NCBI RefSeq assembly: GCF_900100605.1
Contig: NZ_FNCN01000008.1
Coordinates: 124,001 to 188,000, forward strand
Source: Sinosporangium album
GTDB taxonomy: Bacteria > Actinomycetota > Actinomycetes > Streptosporangiales > Streptosporangiaceae
Length of the DNA stretch: 64,000 nt
Direction of reading: 5' to 3'
Positions 31,338 to 40,667 of the stretch are shown piece by piece. Made by a program: the position numbers and the translations under genes. Every line of letters begins with the position of its first letter. Positions within the stretch are counted from its first letter, which is position 1. Below the pieces are notes generated by a model. It saw nothing but the letters and a program-made list of their open reading frames with translations. It was not told the DNA's origin and searched no databases.

Positions 31338-31369
31338 CACCCATATGGGTGACCCGCCCATATGGGCGG
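31338..31369. promoter_or_regulatory. Twin CATATG palindromes between mraZ and rsmH
   Basis: Two perfect palindromes: CACCCATATGGGTG (31338-31351) and CCGCCCATATGGGCGG (31354-31369). Their centres are 17 bases apart and they share the core CCCATATGGG. They lie about 150-180 bases upstream of the rsmH start. A dimeric regulator binding two sites is the simplest reading; which protein is unknown. I recognise nothing else in the 31192-31551 gap. Confidence 0.6.
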
Positions 31370-31551
31370 AAAAGCTCATTTGATGTGACTGTAAACGGGT
31401 CCCCACCCTGGCCGTCCGGCCAGGTCCCCATCCGCAACCTCTTCGAAGTAGCCGGCCACCTGACACCGGGGAAGGTGCATCAGCTCACCGGCAAGCGGGT
31501 GCGGGTGGAGACCTCGCCGAACGACGTTTTCACCGAAATGTCGATCTTGGA

Positions 31552-31983
31552 TTAGAGAACTCCTGGCAGCACCTCCTCCGACAGGTCGGCGAAGGCCTGC
31601 TCCTGATCGGTCAGATAGGTGTCCCAAGCCTTGGCGTCCCAGATCTCCAACCGGGTGTTGGCTCCGATGACCGCACACTCGCGCTCAAGCCCCGCGTAGG
31701 TGCGCAGACTCTGCGGAATCGTGATGCGGCCCTGCTTGTCGGGGACCTCGTCGGACGCACTGGCAAAGAAGACGCGGCTGTAATCCCGGACCGCCTTCGC
31801 GGTCACCGGCGCCGTCCGCAGGGCCTCGGTGATGCGTTTGAACTCCTCTACTGGAAAAACGTAGAGGCAACGCTCCTGGCCTTTGGTGATCACCAGACCC
31901 TCCGCCAGCTCCTCGCGGTACTTCGCCGGCAGGAACAGCCGTCCCTTGTCGTCCAGACGCGGGTGATGAGTGCCGAGAAACAC
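31552..31983 (-). CDS. mraZ: Transcriptional regulator MraZ
   Basis: A DNA-binding AbrB-like double-domain protein of 143 residues that autoregulates the dcw cluster in other bacteria. Two DPDK-type halves: [25 protein letters not shown] and [22 protein letters not shown] 31983 is chosen because GGGAGG stands eight bases ahead and it yields the family-typical [10 protein letters not shown] start; GTG 32004 lacks a ribosome site. Four GTGG direct repeats sit 53-86 bases upstream. Confidence 0.95.
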   Translation of the reverse strand: MFLGTHHPRLDDKGRLFLPAKYREELAEGLVITKGQERCLYVFPVEEFKRITEALRTAPVTAKAVRDYSRVFFASASDEVPDKQGRITIPQSLRTYAGLERECAVIGANTRLEIWDAKAWDTYLTDQEQAFADLSEEVLPGVL

Positions 31984-32035
31984 CGGCCCCACCTCCCGTG
32001 CCACATGGATCGTCAGGCGCTAGAGCCCCTGCTCT

Positions 32036-32069
32036 CCACTGCGCACCACCATACTCCACTTCTCCCCAC
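32036..32069 (-). promoter_or_regulatory. MraZ operator: four GTGG direct repeats
   Basis: On the minus strand GTGG recurs with exact 10-base spacing, at plus positions 32066-32069, 32056-32059, 32046-32049 and 32036-32039, ahead of mraZ. MraZ is known to bind short G-rich direct repeats spaced one helical turn apart, so this is very probably its own operator. The rest of the divergent gap up to 32406 is less GC-rich and holds a GTGT/ACAC half-palindrome near 32312-32326 but nothing I can name. Confidence 0.8.
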
Positions 32070-32406
32070 CGTCAACTGATTCCAACCGCCTTCATCAGGT
32101 GTTTCCCTCACGTTTTCGCAGGTCAGAGCGGTGGGGCAGAGTGGAGCGCCGTCGCGGTGCGGCGCGAGTCACGGGCGTGTCGGAGCTTGATCGGAGCTTG
32201 ATCCGACACGCTGCGTGAGCGTCCGGAGCGGCCCTCCCGGAGGGGTCGGGGACTGTTGGGGTGGTTCACCGCGAATCCGGCTAAAAGTCGCCGGAGACCT
32301 CATCGCACCGTAGTGTCTGTACACACAATGGAAAAGGAATCGCAAGCATCCCGCGATCTCCAGACGCTAATAGCGGGGTGTCTGTCGCTCTCCCCCTGGA
32401 GGTCTG

Positions 32407-33384
32407 GTGGCACTAACCCATGACGTTCCTCCCCGGCTCGACGACCTCGTGCCGACGGCACACCGGATCGGACAGGCGATCGAGTCCGTCATCGAGGGGA
32501 AGGGCGACGTCATCCGGCTGACCCTCACCGTGATGCTCGCCGAAGGCCACCTGCTGATCGAGGACGTCCCCGGAGTCGGCAAGACCATGCTGGCCAAGGC
32601 ACTGGCGCGTTCCATCGACTGCACCGTACGGCGGGTGCAGTTCACGCCCGACCTCCTCCCCAGCGACATCACCGGCGTGAGCGCGTACAACCAGCAGACC
32701 AGGGACTTCGAGTTCAAACCGGGCCCGGTCTTCGCGAACATCGTGGTCGGCGACGAGATCAACCGCGCTTCCCCCAAGACCCAGTCGGCCCTCTTGGAAT
32801 GCATGGAGGAGCACCAGGTCACCGTGGACGGCGTGACCTATCCGCTGGAGTCGCCGTTCATGGTCATCGCCACCCAGAACCCGATCGAGATGGAGGGCAC
32901 CTATCCCCTCCCCGAGGCGCAGCGCGACCGGTTCACCGCCCGCATCGCCATGGGCTACCCCGAGCCCACCGCCGAGCTGGAGATGCTCGACGTGCACGGG
33001 GGGACCTCCCCTCTGGACAAGCTGCAGGCGGTCGCGACCACCGCCGAGGTCACGGCCCTTATCGCGGCCGTGCGCGCCGTTTACGTGTCCCACCCCGTCA
33101 AGCGCTACGCCATCGACCTCGTCACCGCGACCCGCCGCTCCCCCGACCTGAGGCTCGGCGCGTCCCCGCGCTCGACCCTCCAGCTCGTCAGGGCCGCGCG
33201 GGCGCACGCCGCCCTGCAGGGACGCGACTACGTGATTCCCGACGACCTGCAGGACCTCGCCGTACCCGTGCTCGCCCACCGGCTCCTGCCCAGCATCGAG
33301 GCCCAGAGCCAGCGGCGCCTGCCCGAGCAGGTGATGGCCGACCTCCTGCACCGGGTGCCCGTTCCCGAAGCGCGGGCGAGGTGA
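32407..33384 (+). CDS. MoxR-family AAA+ ATPase
   Basis: A 325-residue ATPase acting as a chaperone-like partner. Walker [16 protein letters not shown], Walker [24 protein letters not shown], sensor 1 [20 protein letters not shown], then the lid domain. GGAGG precedes the GTG start. It forms an operon with a DUF58 protein and a transglutaminase; in this common trio MoxR is thought to act on or with the DUF58 protein. Confidence 0.95.
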   Translation: MALTHDVPPRLDDLVPTAHRIGQAIESVIEGKGDVIRLTLTVMLAEGHLLIEDVPGVGKTMLAKALARSIDCTVRRVQFTPDLLPSDITGVSAYNQQTRDFEFKPGPVFANIVVGDEINRASPKTQSALLECMEEHQVTVDGVTYPLESPFMVIATQNPIEMEGTYPLPEAQRDRFTARIAMGYPEPTAELEMLDVHGGTSPLDKLQAVATTAEVTALIAAVRAVYVSHPVKRYAIDLVTATRRSPDLRLGASPRSTLQLVRAARAHAALQGRDYVIPDDLQDLAVPVLAHRLLPSIEAQSQRRLPEQVMADLLHRVPVPEARAR

Positions 33385-34646
33385 CGTCCGCCCTCAAGGC
33401 GCTCACCCCGCGCGGCCGGTCCTTCCTCGCCTCGGGCCTCGCCGCGCTGCTCTGCGCCGTCATCCTCGGGGAGCACGACCTGCTCAGGATCGCCGTACTG
33501 ATCACGTCCCTGCCGCTGATCGCCGCCCTTGTGGTGGCTCGGACACGCTACCGGCTGAGCTGCGCGCGACGGGTCCACCCCGCCCGCTGCGAGGCCGGGG
33601 GCGAGGCCGTCGTGACGCTCAGGCTGGAGAACGTCACCAGGCTCCCCACCGGACTGCTGATGATCGAGGACACCGTGCCGTTCGCGCTCGGCGCGCGGCC
33701 CCGCTTCGTCCTCGACCGGGTCGAGGCCCGGGGCGTGCGCGAGGTCGAGTACAGGGTCCGGTCGGACCTGCGCGGCCGTTTCACCGTCGGGCCCCTGACC
33801 GTGCGCATCGCCGACCCGTTCGGACTGGTCGAGCTGGGGCGGGCGTTCACCGCCACCGACACGTTCGTCGTCGTCCCGCAGGTCGTCCCCCTGCCGCCGG
33901 TCCGCCTTTCGGGAGAGTGGGCCGGCGGAGGCGACAGCAGCAACCGCAGCATGGCCTCGGCGGGCGACGACGACGTCGCCCCGCGCGAATACCGCTACGG
34001 CGACGACCTGCGCCGGGTGCACTGGCGTTCCACGGCGCGCCGCGGCGAGCTGATGGTGCGGCGCGAGGAGCAGCAGTGGCAGAGCCGCGGCACCCTGCTG
34101 CTCGACACCCGCAGATACGCGCACCGCGGCGAGGGGCCGCGCTCCTCCTTCGAGACCGCCGTATCGGCCGCGGCCTCCATCGGCACCCACCTCAGCCACA
34201 GCGGCCTCGGCCTTCGCCTGGTCACCGACCAGGGCGCCGAGCATGTCGCCGACCAGGGCATGAGCTGGTCGCTGCTCGACACCCTCGCGGTCATACGGCA
34301 CAGCGGCGGACGCGCCCTGGACCTCGGTCTCGCCGCGACACGGCAGCGCGGCGGCGACGGACTCATCGTCGCCGTGCTGGGAGCGGTCGACGCCGACGAG
34401 GCCAGGGCGCTGGCCCGGCTGCGGCACGGCTCCATGACCGGGGTCGCGGTCCTGCTGGACGTCGCCGCGTGGGACCAGAGCGACCCCGACCGGGACGAGC
34501 TTGAGCGTGCCGCCGGGGCGCGAGCCGCGCTCGCCGCGGCGGGCTGGCGGATCGTACGGCTGCCGCCCGGGGTCCCGATCTCCTCGGTGTGGCCCGAGGC
34601 CGCGGGGGAGCGCGGCCGGATGTCGTACACCGGAGGCGCGGCATGA
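33381..34646 (+). CDS. DUF58 domain protein with N-terminal membrane helices
   Basis: A protein of 421 residues with two hydrophobic helices (residues about 15-55), a beta-rich middle ([22 protein letters not shown]) and the DUF58 signature [23 protein letters not shown] followed by a vWA-like half. GTG start overlaps the moxR stop (GTGA). Its function is unknown in detail; it is always with MoxR and often with a transglutaminase. Confidence 0.92.
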   Translation: MTSALKALTPRGRSFLASGLAALLCAVILGEHDLLRIAVLITSLPLIAALVVARTRYRLSCARRVHPARCEAGGEAVVTLRLENVTRLPTGLLMIEDTVPFALGARPRFVLDRVEARGVREVEYRVRSDLRGRFTVGPLTVRIADPFGLVELGRAFTATDTFVVVPQVVPLPPVRLSGEWAGGGDSSNRSMASAGDDDVAPREYRYGDDLRRVHWRSTARRGELMVRREEQQWQSRGTLLLDTRRYAHRGEGPRSSFETAVSAAASIGTHLSHSGLGLRLVTDQGAEHVADQGMSWSLLDTLAVIRHSGGRALDLGLAATRQRGGDGLIVAVLGAVDADEARALARLRHGSMTGVAVLLDVAAWDQSDPDRDELERAAGARAALAAAGWRIVRLPPGVPISSVWPEAAGERGRMSYTGGAA

Positions 34647-37075
34647 GACTCGCCCTCGCGAGCGGCGCCGCGACACTGGCCGTGTCGTTCACGCTGTATC
34701 CGCTGTTCGCCACCGGCGCCTGGTTCTGGTACGCCCTCGGCGCCATCCTCACCGTCACGGCCCTCGGCGCGGGGGCGAGCAGGTTCAGCATCCCGGACTG
34801 GGCGGTGCTCCCGGCGGGGCTGGTCGGCCTGACGATGTATACGACGGCCGCGTTCTCTCGGGACCAGGCGTGGCTGTGGGTGTTCCCGACCTTCGACTCG
34901 GTCGCCGAGGTGGCCGCCCTGTGGGCGCTGGGCTTCGACGACATCCAGCGCTACGCGGCCCCGGTGCCCGCGAGCCAGGGGATCATCGCCTTGACGACGG
35001 CGGGCGTGGGGCTCATCGCCCTCCTGGTGGACCTGTTCGCCGCGCGGATGCGCCTGGCCGCCCTGGCGGGGTTGCCGCTGCTCGCGCTGTTCACGGTCCC
35101 GGCCGCGGTGATCACCGAGCCTCTCGCGTGGCCTTCGTTCATCATCGCCGCGCTCGGATACCTGGTGCTGCTGCTCGCCGACGGGCGGGAGCGGGTGAAC
35201 CGCTGGGGACGCGCGGTGCTCGCACGGCGCCAGGCCGGCGGGAGCGACTCCCCCGCCACTCAGCCGCATGTGGGAGCGCTGAAGCTGTCGGGCAAGCGCA
35301 TCGGTTTCGCCGCCATCGCCCTGGCGGTGCTGGTGCCCACCGCGCTGCCCACGCTCTCCCCCAATCCGCTGTTCGGGTTCGGAGTGGGGGGCGGCCTCGG
35401 CAGGGGAAGCAACACGATCACCATCCCCAACCCGATCGCGGGCCTGCGGGGCCAGCTCGAACTGCCGGCCAAGGCGACCGTCCTCAGCTACACGAGCTCC
35501 GACGCGGCTCCGCGCTATCTGCGGCTGTGGTCGCTGGACACCTTCAACGGGGACGAGTTCCAGATGACCGCGCCGACCGGGCGTCCGGAGGACCGGGTCG
35601 GCGCCGGCGGCCGGCTTCCGCCTGCGCCGGGGCTGTCGCCCAGTGTGGCGATGCGGACGAACGAGCTCGGCGTCGAGGTCAGCCCCGACATAAATCGGCT
35701 GGAGTTCCTACCGCTGCCGTACAACACGACGTCGGTCGACATCGAGGGCGACTGGCGCGCGGACCGCAGCACGCTCGTGGTGTTCTCGACCACGGAGCTG
35801 GCGGCGGGCCAGAGCTACCGCGTCACCACGGTCGAGCCCGAGCCCACCGCGCGGACGCTCGACGGGGCGGCGGCGCCGCCGGACGACATCAAGACCCGCT
35901 ACCTGCAGCTTCCCGACGATCTCCCCGAGGAGATCAGGGAACTCGCGGTGCGCGAGACCGCGGGGGCCCGGACGCCGTTCCGGAAAGCGGTGGAGCTGCA
36001 GAACTGGTTCACCAGGCGCGGCGGGTTCACGTACTCGCTGGCCACCGGCGGCCACGGCTCCTCGGCGCTGATCGACTTCCTGATGCACACCCGGACGGGC
36101 TACTGCGAGCAGTTCGCGGTGTCCATGGCAGTGCTGTCGCGGGTGCTCGGCATTCCAGCGCGCGTGGCGATCGGCTACACCGGCGGCACCCGGGTGGGTG
36201 ACCGGTGGGAGGTGTCCACGCGCGACACCCATGCCTGGCCCGAGCTGTACTTCGAAGGTGTCGGCTGGCTCGCGTTCGAGCCGACGCCGGCCGGCAGTGC
36301 GGGGCAGGGCAGCGCGCGCGTCCCCGCCTACACCCGCATCGCGGAGCCTTCCGACGACACCGAGCGCCCGGGCGACACGGCCGCCGAGCGGAACTCCGAG
36401 CCGGACGAGGCCGACCCCTCGGCCGCGCCCGCGACGCGCGGCCAGGGCCCGCTGGACCGCGAGGGCACCTCCTCCTCCACGGCCGTGGAGGAGGAGTTCC
36501 CGGTGATCGCGTGGGTCGGCGTCGGTGTGGGCGCGGTGGCGCTCCTGCTGCTCGTCCCCGCTTTCGCGCGGGTCGTCATGCGCTTCCGCAGGCTGCGTGC
36601 CATGTCGGTGCCCGTCGCCGCGCGGGAGGATGTGGCGGTGCCGTACGGCCGAGCCGTCGAGGTGCGTTCGGCCGGCAGGGAGGGTGCGGTCACGCGGGTG
36701 TGGGCCGAGCTGGACGACATGCTCTACGACTACGGGATGTCGCGGGAGCCGAGTGAGAGTCCGAGGGCGCTGGCCCGCCGGCTGAGCGAGGGCAACGCGT
36801 TCGGGCCCGAGGCGGCCGAGGCCGTGAAGAGGATCACCGCGGCGATCGAGCGGTTGATGTTCGCCCGGGATCCGGGCGGGACCGCGGTCGGCGCGGCCGA
36901 TCTGAAGCTGGTGCGCGCGGCGCTCGCCGCCTCGGTGGGCCGTCGGCGGCGGTGGCGGGCCGCTCTGCTGCCGCCCTCGACGCTGCGGCGGCTGGGAAGC
37001 GTCGGCACGCGGCTGCTGGATGTCTTCGACAGGCTGGAGAGCCTGGAGATCAGGCGGGCGACGGCCCGCAGGTAG
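34643..37075 (+). CDS. Membrane transglutaminase-like protein (DUF3488/DUF4129 type)
   Basis: An 810-residue protein. About six helices at the N-terminus, an external region, the transglutaminase core with Cys in RTGYCEQFAVSMAVLSRVLG, His in STRDTHAWPELYFEG and the third triad position in AFEPTPAG, where Glu replaces the classical Asp, as in related TgpA-type proteins. A further helix at about residues 630-650 and a cytoplasmic DUF4129-like end follow (VWAELDDMLYDYGMSREPSESP). ATG overlaps the DUF58 stop as ATGA. It probably acts on the cell envelope. A weak 7-bp hairpin (37104-37121) follows. Confidence 0.92.
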   Translation: MRLALASGAATLAVSFTLYPLFATGAWFWYALGAILTVTALGAGASRFSIPDWAVLPAGLVGLTMYTTAAFSRDQAWLWVFPTFDSVAEVAALWALGFDDIQRYAAPVPASQGIIALTTAGVGLIALLVDLFAARMRLAALAGLPLLALFTVPAAVITEPLAWPSFIIAALGYLVLLLADGRERVNRWGRAVLARRQAGGSDSPATQPHVGALKLSGKRIGFAAIALAVLVPTALPTLSPNPLFGFGVGGGLGRGSNTITIPNPIAGLRGQLELPAKATVLSYTSSDAAPRYLRLWSLDTFNGDEFQMTAPTGRPEDRVGAGGRLPPAPGLSPSVAMRTNELGVEVSPDINRLEFLPLPYNTTSVDIEGDWRADRSTLVVFSTTELAAGQSYRVTTVEPEPTARTLDGAAAPPDDIKTRYLQLPDDLPEEIRELAVRETAGARTPFRKAVELQNWFTRRGGFTYSLATGGHGSSALIDFLMHTRTGYCEQFAVSMAVLSRVLGIPARVAIGYTGGTRVGDRWEVSTRDTHAWPELYFEGVGWLAFEPTPAGSAGQGSARVPAYTRIAEPSDDTERPGDTAAERNSEPDEADPSAAPATRGQGPLDREGTSSSTAVEEEFPVIAWVGVGVGAVALLLLVPAFARVVMRFRRLRAMSVPVAAREDVAVPYGRAVEVRSAGREGAVTRVWAELDDMLYDYGMSREPSESPRALARRLSEGNAFGPEAAEAVKRITAAIERLMFARDPGGTAVGAADLKLVRAALAASVGRRRRWRAALLPPSTLRRLGSVGTRLLDVFDRLESLEIRRATARR

Positions 37076-37212
37076 GCACATAGGCGCAGGACCTCATGCC
37101 TCTGGATCCGCGGCCGGATCCGTCGCGGTCCTGGGCCGGTGGCCTCTCCTTTGCGGGGAAGGGGCGACTGGTCCGGGGCCGCGACCTCACATCCTCCGGC
37201 GGGGAGAAACGC

Positions 37213-37620
37213 TCACTGGTCGTCGTGGCGACGACGCCAGCGCTCCTCCATGCGTTCCATGAACCCGGGGCGTCGTTGCCCGCGCGGCCTTCCCGCGGGG
37301 CGCTGGCGACCGGGGCCACTGGGCGCGGCGGCCTCTGTGCCCCCGAACCCGTTCATGCGCTTCCAGCTCGACAGACCCCACAGGCATGCGGCGAGCATGA
37401 CCACGAAGCCGCCGACACCGAGTGCGATGACCTGCGACACGACACCGACCATCAACAACACGACGCCGAGGAGGAAGCCGATGGAGGCCTTCACCAGGCG
37501 GCGCTTGTAGTGGTTGCGCGGATCACGGATCCGTACGGCATTGGCCCACTTCGGGTCCTCGGCGTAGAGGGCCTGCTCGATCTGGTCGAGCAAGCGCTGC
37601 TCGTGCTCAGAGAGCGGCAC
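37213..37620 (-). CDS. DUF3040 family membrane protein
   Basis: A 135-residue actinobacterial protein. The family-typical N-terminus PLSEHEQRLLDQIEQALYAEDP is followed by two helices and a basic, Arg-rich cytoplasmic tail. GTG 37620 has GGGAGG four bases upstream. Function unknown. It points toward the transglutaminase gene and is the last gene downstream of dinB on the minus strand. Confidence 0.9.
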   Translation of the reverse strand: MPLSEHEQRLLDQIEQALYAEDPKWANAVRIRDPRNHYKRRLVKASIGFLLGVVLLMVGVVSQVIALGVGGFVVMLAACLWGLSSWKRMNGFGGTEAAAPSGPGRQRPAGRPRGQRRPGFMERMEERWRRRHDDQ

Positions 37621-37762
37621 GGCGCCTCCCAAGGACGGCCCCAGGACGGGGTAGACGGCAACGGACGACACGGGGTGTCCGAACCTCGCGGTCGGTTATC
37701 CCCAGAATACGAGGCTGTAGACGTGGGCGAAAGAAAACGTCCAACGTAGACCAAACCGGAGG

Positions 37763-37788
37763 CGATGTCATAGATCCATTCCATCAAA
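37763..37788. repeat. Second copy of the dinB 3'-end sequence
   Basis: Matches 37992-38017 at 23 of 26 positions (minus strand TTTGATGRAATGGAYYTATG, then ACATCG). Both copies include an in-frame TGA stop after Asp-Leu codons; this one ends the mini-ORF at 37768. Confidence 0.85.
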
Positions 37789-37971
37789 GAATGGCGGAAC
37801 TCGTGACATCAGACTGCTGGCACTTTGCCGCCCGCTGGGCGTCTCCGCACCGGCTCCTCCGGTCTTCCGTGCCCCGGCCTCCCCGCGCCGGGGACCCCAC
37901 GGCGAGCCGTCCCGAGCGGATACCGCCCTTGGGCGGACACCCGCGCCGACGGATCTCACCGATCTGGACAT
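37768..37971 (-). CDS. Possible 67-residue small protein downstream of dinB
   Basis: Not recognised. It starts 25 bases after the dinB stop with a near-perfect ribosome site (AAGGAGG, five bases before ATG). The protein is basic and Ser/Arg/Gly-rich and ends VPPFFDGMDL, echoing the dinB end VRPRFDEMDL. No membrane helix or cysteine motif. The strong ribosome site and the duplicated end argue for translation; low-complexity composition argues against a folded protein. The rest of 37621-37996 holds nothing I can name. Confidence 0.45.
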   Translation of the reverse strand: MSRSVRSVGAGVRPRAVSARDGSPWGPRRGEAGARKTGGAGAETPSGRQSASSLMSRVPPFFDGMDL

Positions 37972-37996
37972 ATCCACCTCCTTTTTGACGTCGATG

Positions 37997-39241
37997 TCAT
38001 AAGTCCATTTCATCAAATCTCGGACGGACCAGCGAGGCGGGGACCACAGCACCGGGCCCGAACCTTCGAACCGCTTTGTCCGCCGCGAGTTCGGCCTCCC
38101 TCCGGCCGAGGTCGCGCTCACCCAGTTTGAGCTGGTGAGAGACCCCTTCGACCGGGCGCAGGCCCTCGACCCGGACGCCCACGAGCCGCAGCCTCACCCG
38201 CTGGAGCCCCGCGGCGGCGAAAAGATCGCAGGCCGTGGCGTAGATCTCCGCCGCGACATCGGTCGGCTCCCGGAGGGTCCTGGACCTGGTGATCGTGGTG
38301 AAATCCGACCTGCGCAGCTTGACGCTGACCGTGCGGCCGACGTGGCCCCCCTCGCGCAGGCGGGCGGCGACCCGTTCGCTGAGGCGCAGCAGTTCGCGCC
38401 GGATCACCTCGGGATCGTGCACATCGGAGGCGAACGTCTCCTCCGCCCCGATGCTCTTGTCCGGGGTGTGGGGCGTGACCGGGCGCTCGTCGCGGCCCCA
38501 GGCGAGGGCGGCCAGGTGGGCACCCGCGGCCTGGCCGAGCTCGCGTTTGAGCGTCGCGGGAGGGACCCGGGCGAGGTCTCCGACGGTTTTGATGCCGAGC
38601 CTGGTCAGCGCGCTCTCGGTGCGCTCCCCCACACCCCACAGCATCGCGACGGGAAGCGGGTGGAGGAACTCGACCACCCCGTCGGCGGGGACGACCAGCA
38701 GGCCGTCGGGCTTGCACTGGCGTGAGGCAAGCTTGGCCACGAATTTGCTGCTCGCCACGCCGACAGAGCAGGTCACCCCGAACTCCTCACGCACCCGCCG
38801 CCTGATCAGCTCCGCGATCACGGCGGGCGAACCGATCAGCCTGCCCGCCCCCGACACGTCGAGGAACGCCTCGTCGGAGGCGATCGGCTCCACCAGCGGC
38901 GTGAAGGACTGGAACAGCTCCATGATCCCTCGGGAGACCTGCGAGTATTTCCCGTGGCTCGGCGGGATGACCACGGCCGACGGGCACAGGCGGCGTGCCC
39001 GCGTCATCGGCATCGCCGAGTGCACGCCGAAGCGCCTCGCCTCATAGGTCGCGCTCAGCACCACCCCGCGCGCCCCGGCCGCCCCCACGATCACCGGCCT
39101 TCCCCGGAGCTCGGGCCGGTCGAGCAGCTCGACGGCGGCGAAGAAGGCGTCCATGTCGACATGGAGGATCGGGCAGCCCGTGTCGTCGGCCCTCGGCCCA
39201 CCGCCCCGGGCGCCGCCCTGGATCACCTGCTTACGCGACAC
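37997..39241 (-). CDS. dinB: DNA polymerase IV (Y family)
   Basis: A translesion polymerase of 414 residues. Catalytic site HVDMDAFFAAVE and SDEAFLDVSGA; finger and palm segments ATYEARRFGVHSAMPMTRA and CSVGVASSKFVAKLAS; little-finger end KLRRSDFTTITRSRT. There is no obvious QLxLF clamp-binding motif; instead it ends RFDEMDL, which recurs in the downstream mini-ORF. GTG start with only a weak ribosome site. I see no LexA-type operator immediately upstream. Confidence 0.95.
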   Translation of the reverse strand: MSRKQVIQGGARGGGPRADDTGCPILHVDMDAFFAAVELLDRPELRGRPVIVGAAGARGVVLSATYEARRFGVHSAMPMTRARRLCPSAVVIPPSHGKYSQVSRGIMELFQSFTPLVEPIASDEAFLDVSGAGRLIGSPAVIAELIRRRVREEFGVTCSVGVASSKFVAKLASRQCKPDGLLVVPADGVVEFLHPLPVAMLWGVGERTESALTRLGIKTVGDLARVPPATLKRELGQAAGAHLAALAWGRDERPVTPHTPDKSIGAEETFASDVHDPEVIRRELLRLSERVAARLREGGHVGRTVSVKLRRSDFTTITRSRTLREPTDVAAEIYATACDLFAAAGLQRVRLRLVGVRVEGLRPVEGVSHQLKLGERDLGRREAELAADKAVRRFGPGAVVPASLVRPRFDEMDL

Positions 39242-39299
39242 GCCATCCAGTCTATGCGAACTGCCGTTCGATCACTGTGCGGCACGAGCCGTCACTGCC

Positions 39300-39452
39300 G
39301 CAGACGGCACGGGCACGAGCGCGGCGCGGACACGGCGCGGACACGGACGGCACGAGCCGTCACGGCCGAGGACGGCACGGGCACGGCACGGCCGAGGACG
39401 GCACGGGCACGGCACGGGCACGGCACGGCCGAGGACGGCACGGCCGAGGGCC
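39300..39452. repeat. Irregular GC-rich repeats at the methyltransferase 3' end
   Basis: Overlapping GGCACGG-type units. CGGCCGAGGACGGCACGG occurs exactly at 39363, 39389 and 39426. The array ends about 3 bases from the stop codon of the minus-strand methyltransferase gene and fills the gap to dinB. Confidence 0.85.
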
Positions 39453-39454
39453 GG

Positions 39455-40216
39455 TCAGGCGCGGTGGCCGAGGATGTGGACCTGGGTGGCGATGTCGCGC
39501 AGCACGGGGTGGCGGGCGGCCGCGTGCTCCAGCGCCGCGAACGCCTGGGCCGCCCCCGGGTCTCCGTCCAGCAGGCGGCTCGGCACGAGATCGGCGAAGA
39601 CCCGCACCCCGTGCACCTCACCCGGAACGAACCCCGAGGCGGCGAGCAGCCCGGCCAGCCCCTCGCCGGTGAAGCGGCGCGGAGTCGGGTCGTGGTCGCC
39701 CCAGTGGCCCGCGGGGTCGGCCAGCAGGCTCAGCGCCTCCTTGAACCGGCCCGAGGTCGCCCGGTGGATCGCCGTGGCCACCGGATTGGCCGCCAGCACG
39801 CTGATCACTCCGCCCGGGCGCAGCAGCCCCGCCATGGCGACCAGCGCCGCGGCGGGGTCCTCCACGTATTCGAGGACGCTGTGGCAGAGCACCAGGTCCG
39901 CGCCCCCGGCGGGAAGCAGCTCGGCGAGGTCTCCCGCGTCGCCCTGGAGGGAGCGCACGCCCACCCCGGCCTCCGAGGCGCGCCGTTCGAGCGCGGCGAG
40001 GGAGTCGGGACTCGGGTCCACCACCGTCACCGCGTGCCCGAGCTCGGCGAGAGGTACGGCGAAGCCGCCCGTGCCTCCCCCTGCGTCCACGATGTCCAAA
40101 CGGTCCCGCCCGGCGGCGGAGGCCAGCTCGTCGAGCACCGCTCGCAGCGCGTCCCACACCACCGCGGTGCGGACCGCGGTGGCTCCCACGGGTCTCATCA
40201 CACTCTGGTCGCGCAT
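39455..40216 (-). CDS. SAM-dependent methyltransferase (class I)
   Basis: A 253-residue Rossmann methyltransferase. SAM motif LDIVDAGGGTGGFAVPLA, acidic loop VVDPSPDSLAALE, then LVLCHSVLEYVEDPAAALVAM and LLRPGGVISVLAAN. It recalls the CmoM/SmtA group acting on tRNA, but the substrate cannot be assigned. GGGGGAGATCC precedes the ATG. It follows nusB by 40 bases on the same strand. Confidence 0.88.
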   Translation of the reverse strand: MRDQSVMRPVGATAVRTAVVWDALRAVLDELASAAGRDRLDIVDAGGGTGGFAVPLAELGHAVTVVDPSPDSLAALERRASEAGVGVRSLQGDAGDLAELLPAGGADLVLCHSVLEYVEDPAAALVAMAGLLRPGGVISVLAANPVATAIHRATSGRFKEALSLLADPAGHWGDHDPTPRRFTGEGLAGLLAASGFVPGEVHGVRVFADLVPSRLLDGDPGAAQAFAALEHAAARHPVLRDIATQVHILGHRA

Positions 40217-40256
40217 TGGATCTCCCCCTCCGTCAAGGCTCAGTCAGAGCCTAAGG

Positions 40257-40667
40257 CTAGAGGGCGAGCTTGGGCTTGAGCTGATTGAAGCGGGCGAGCA
40301 GCCCGTTGACGAACTGCGGCGAGTCGTCGGTGGACAGCTCGGAGGCCAGATGCACCCACTCGCTGATCACGACGCCGTCCGGCACGTCGGGCATCCAGAG
40401 CAACTCGTAGGTGCCCGCGCGCAGCACGTTGCGATCGACGGCCGGCATGCGGTCGAGCGTCCAGCCCTCGGAATAGGTCTCGATGAGGTCGTCGATGCGC
40501 CTCACATGCCGGACCACGCCCTCGACCAGGGTCGAGGTGTATTCGTTGACCGGCGGCTCGGCGCGCGCCACCCTCTCGGCGAGGACCGTGAGCGGGTTCT
40601 CGCTCCGGAGTTCGGCCTCGAAGAGGATGTCAAGCGCGCGGCGGCGCGCCTTCCCTCTGGCCGACAT
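40257..40667 (-). CDS. nusB: Transcription antitermination factor NusB
   Basis: An RNA-binding all-helical protein of 136 residues used with NusE in rRNA antitermination. Typical N-terminus ARGKARRRALDILFEAELR and centre WTLDRMPAVDRNVLRAGTYELLWM. It overlaps the efp stop by one base (TGATG), indicating coupling. Confidence 0.96.
   Translation of the reverse strand: MSARGKARRRALDILFEAELRSENPLTVLAERVARAEPPVNEYTSTLVEGVVRHVRRIDDLIETYSEGWTLDRMPAVDRNVLRAGTYELLWMPDVPDGVVISEWVHLASELSTDDSPQFVNGLLARFNQLKPKLAL

Noticed and set aside
37104-37121. Terminator between the transglutaminase and DUF3040 genes
   Set aside because: Only a 7-bp stem with no T-tract, so listed only as a remark under the gene.
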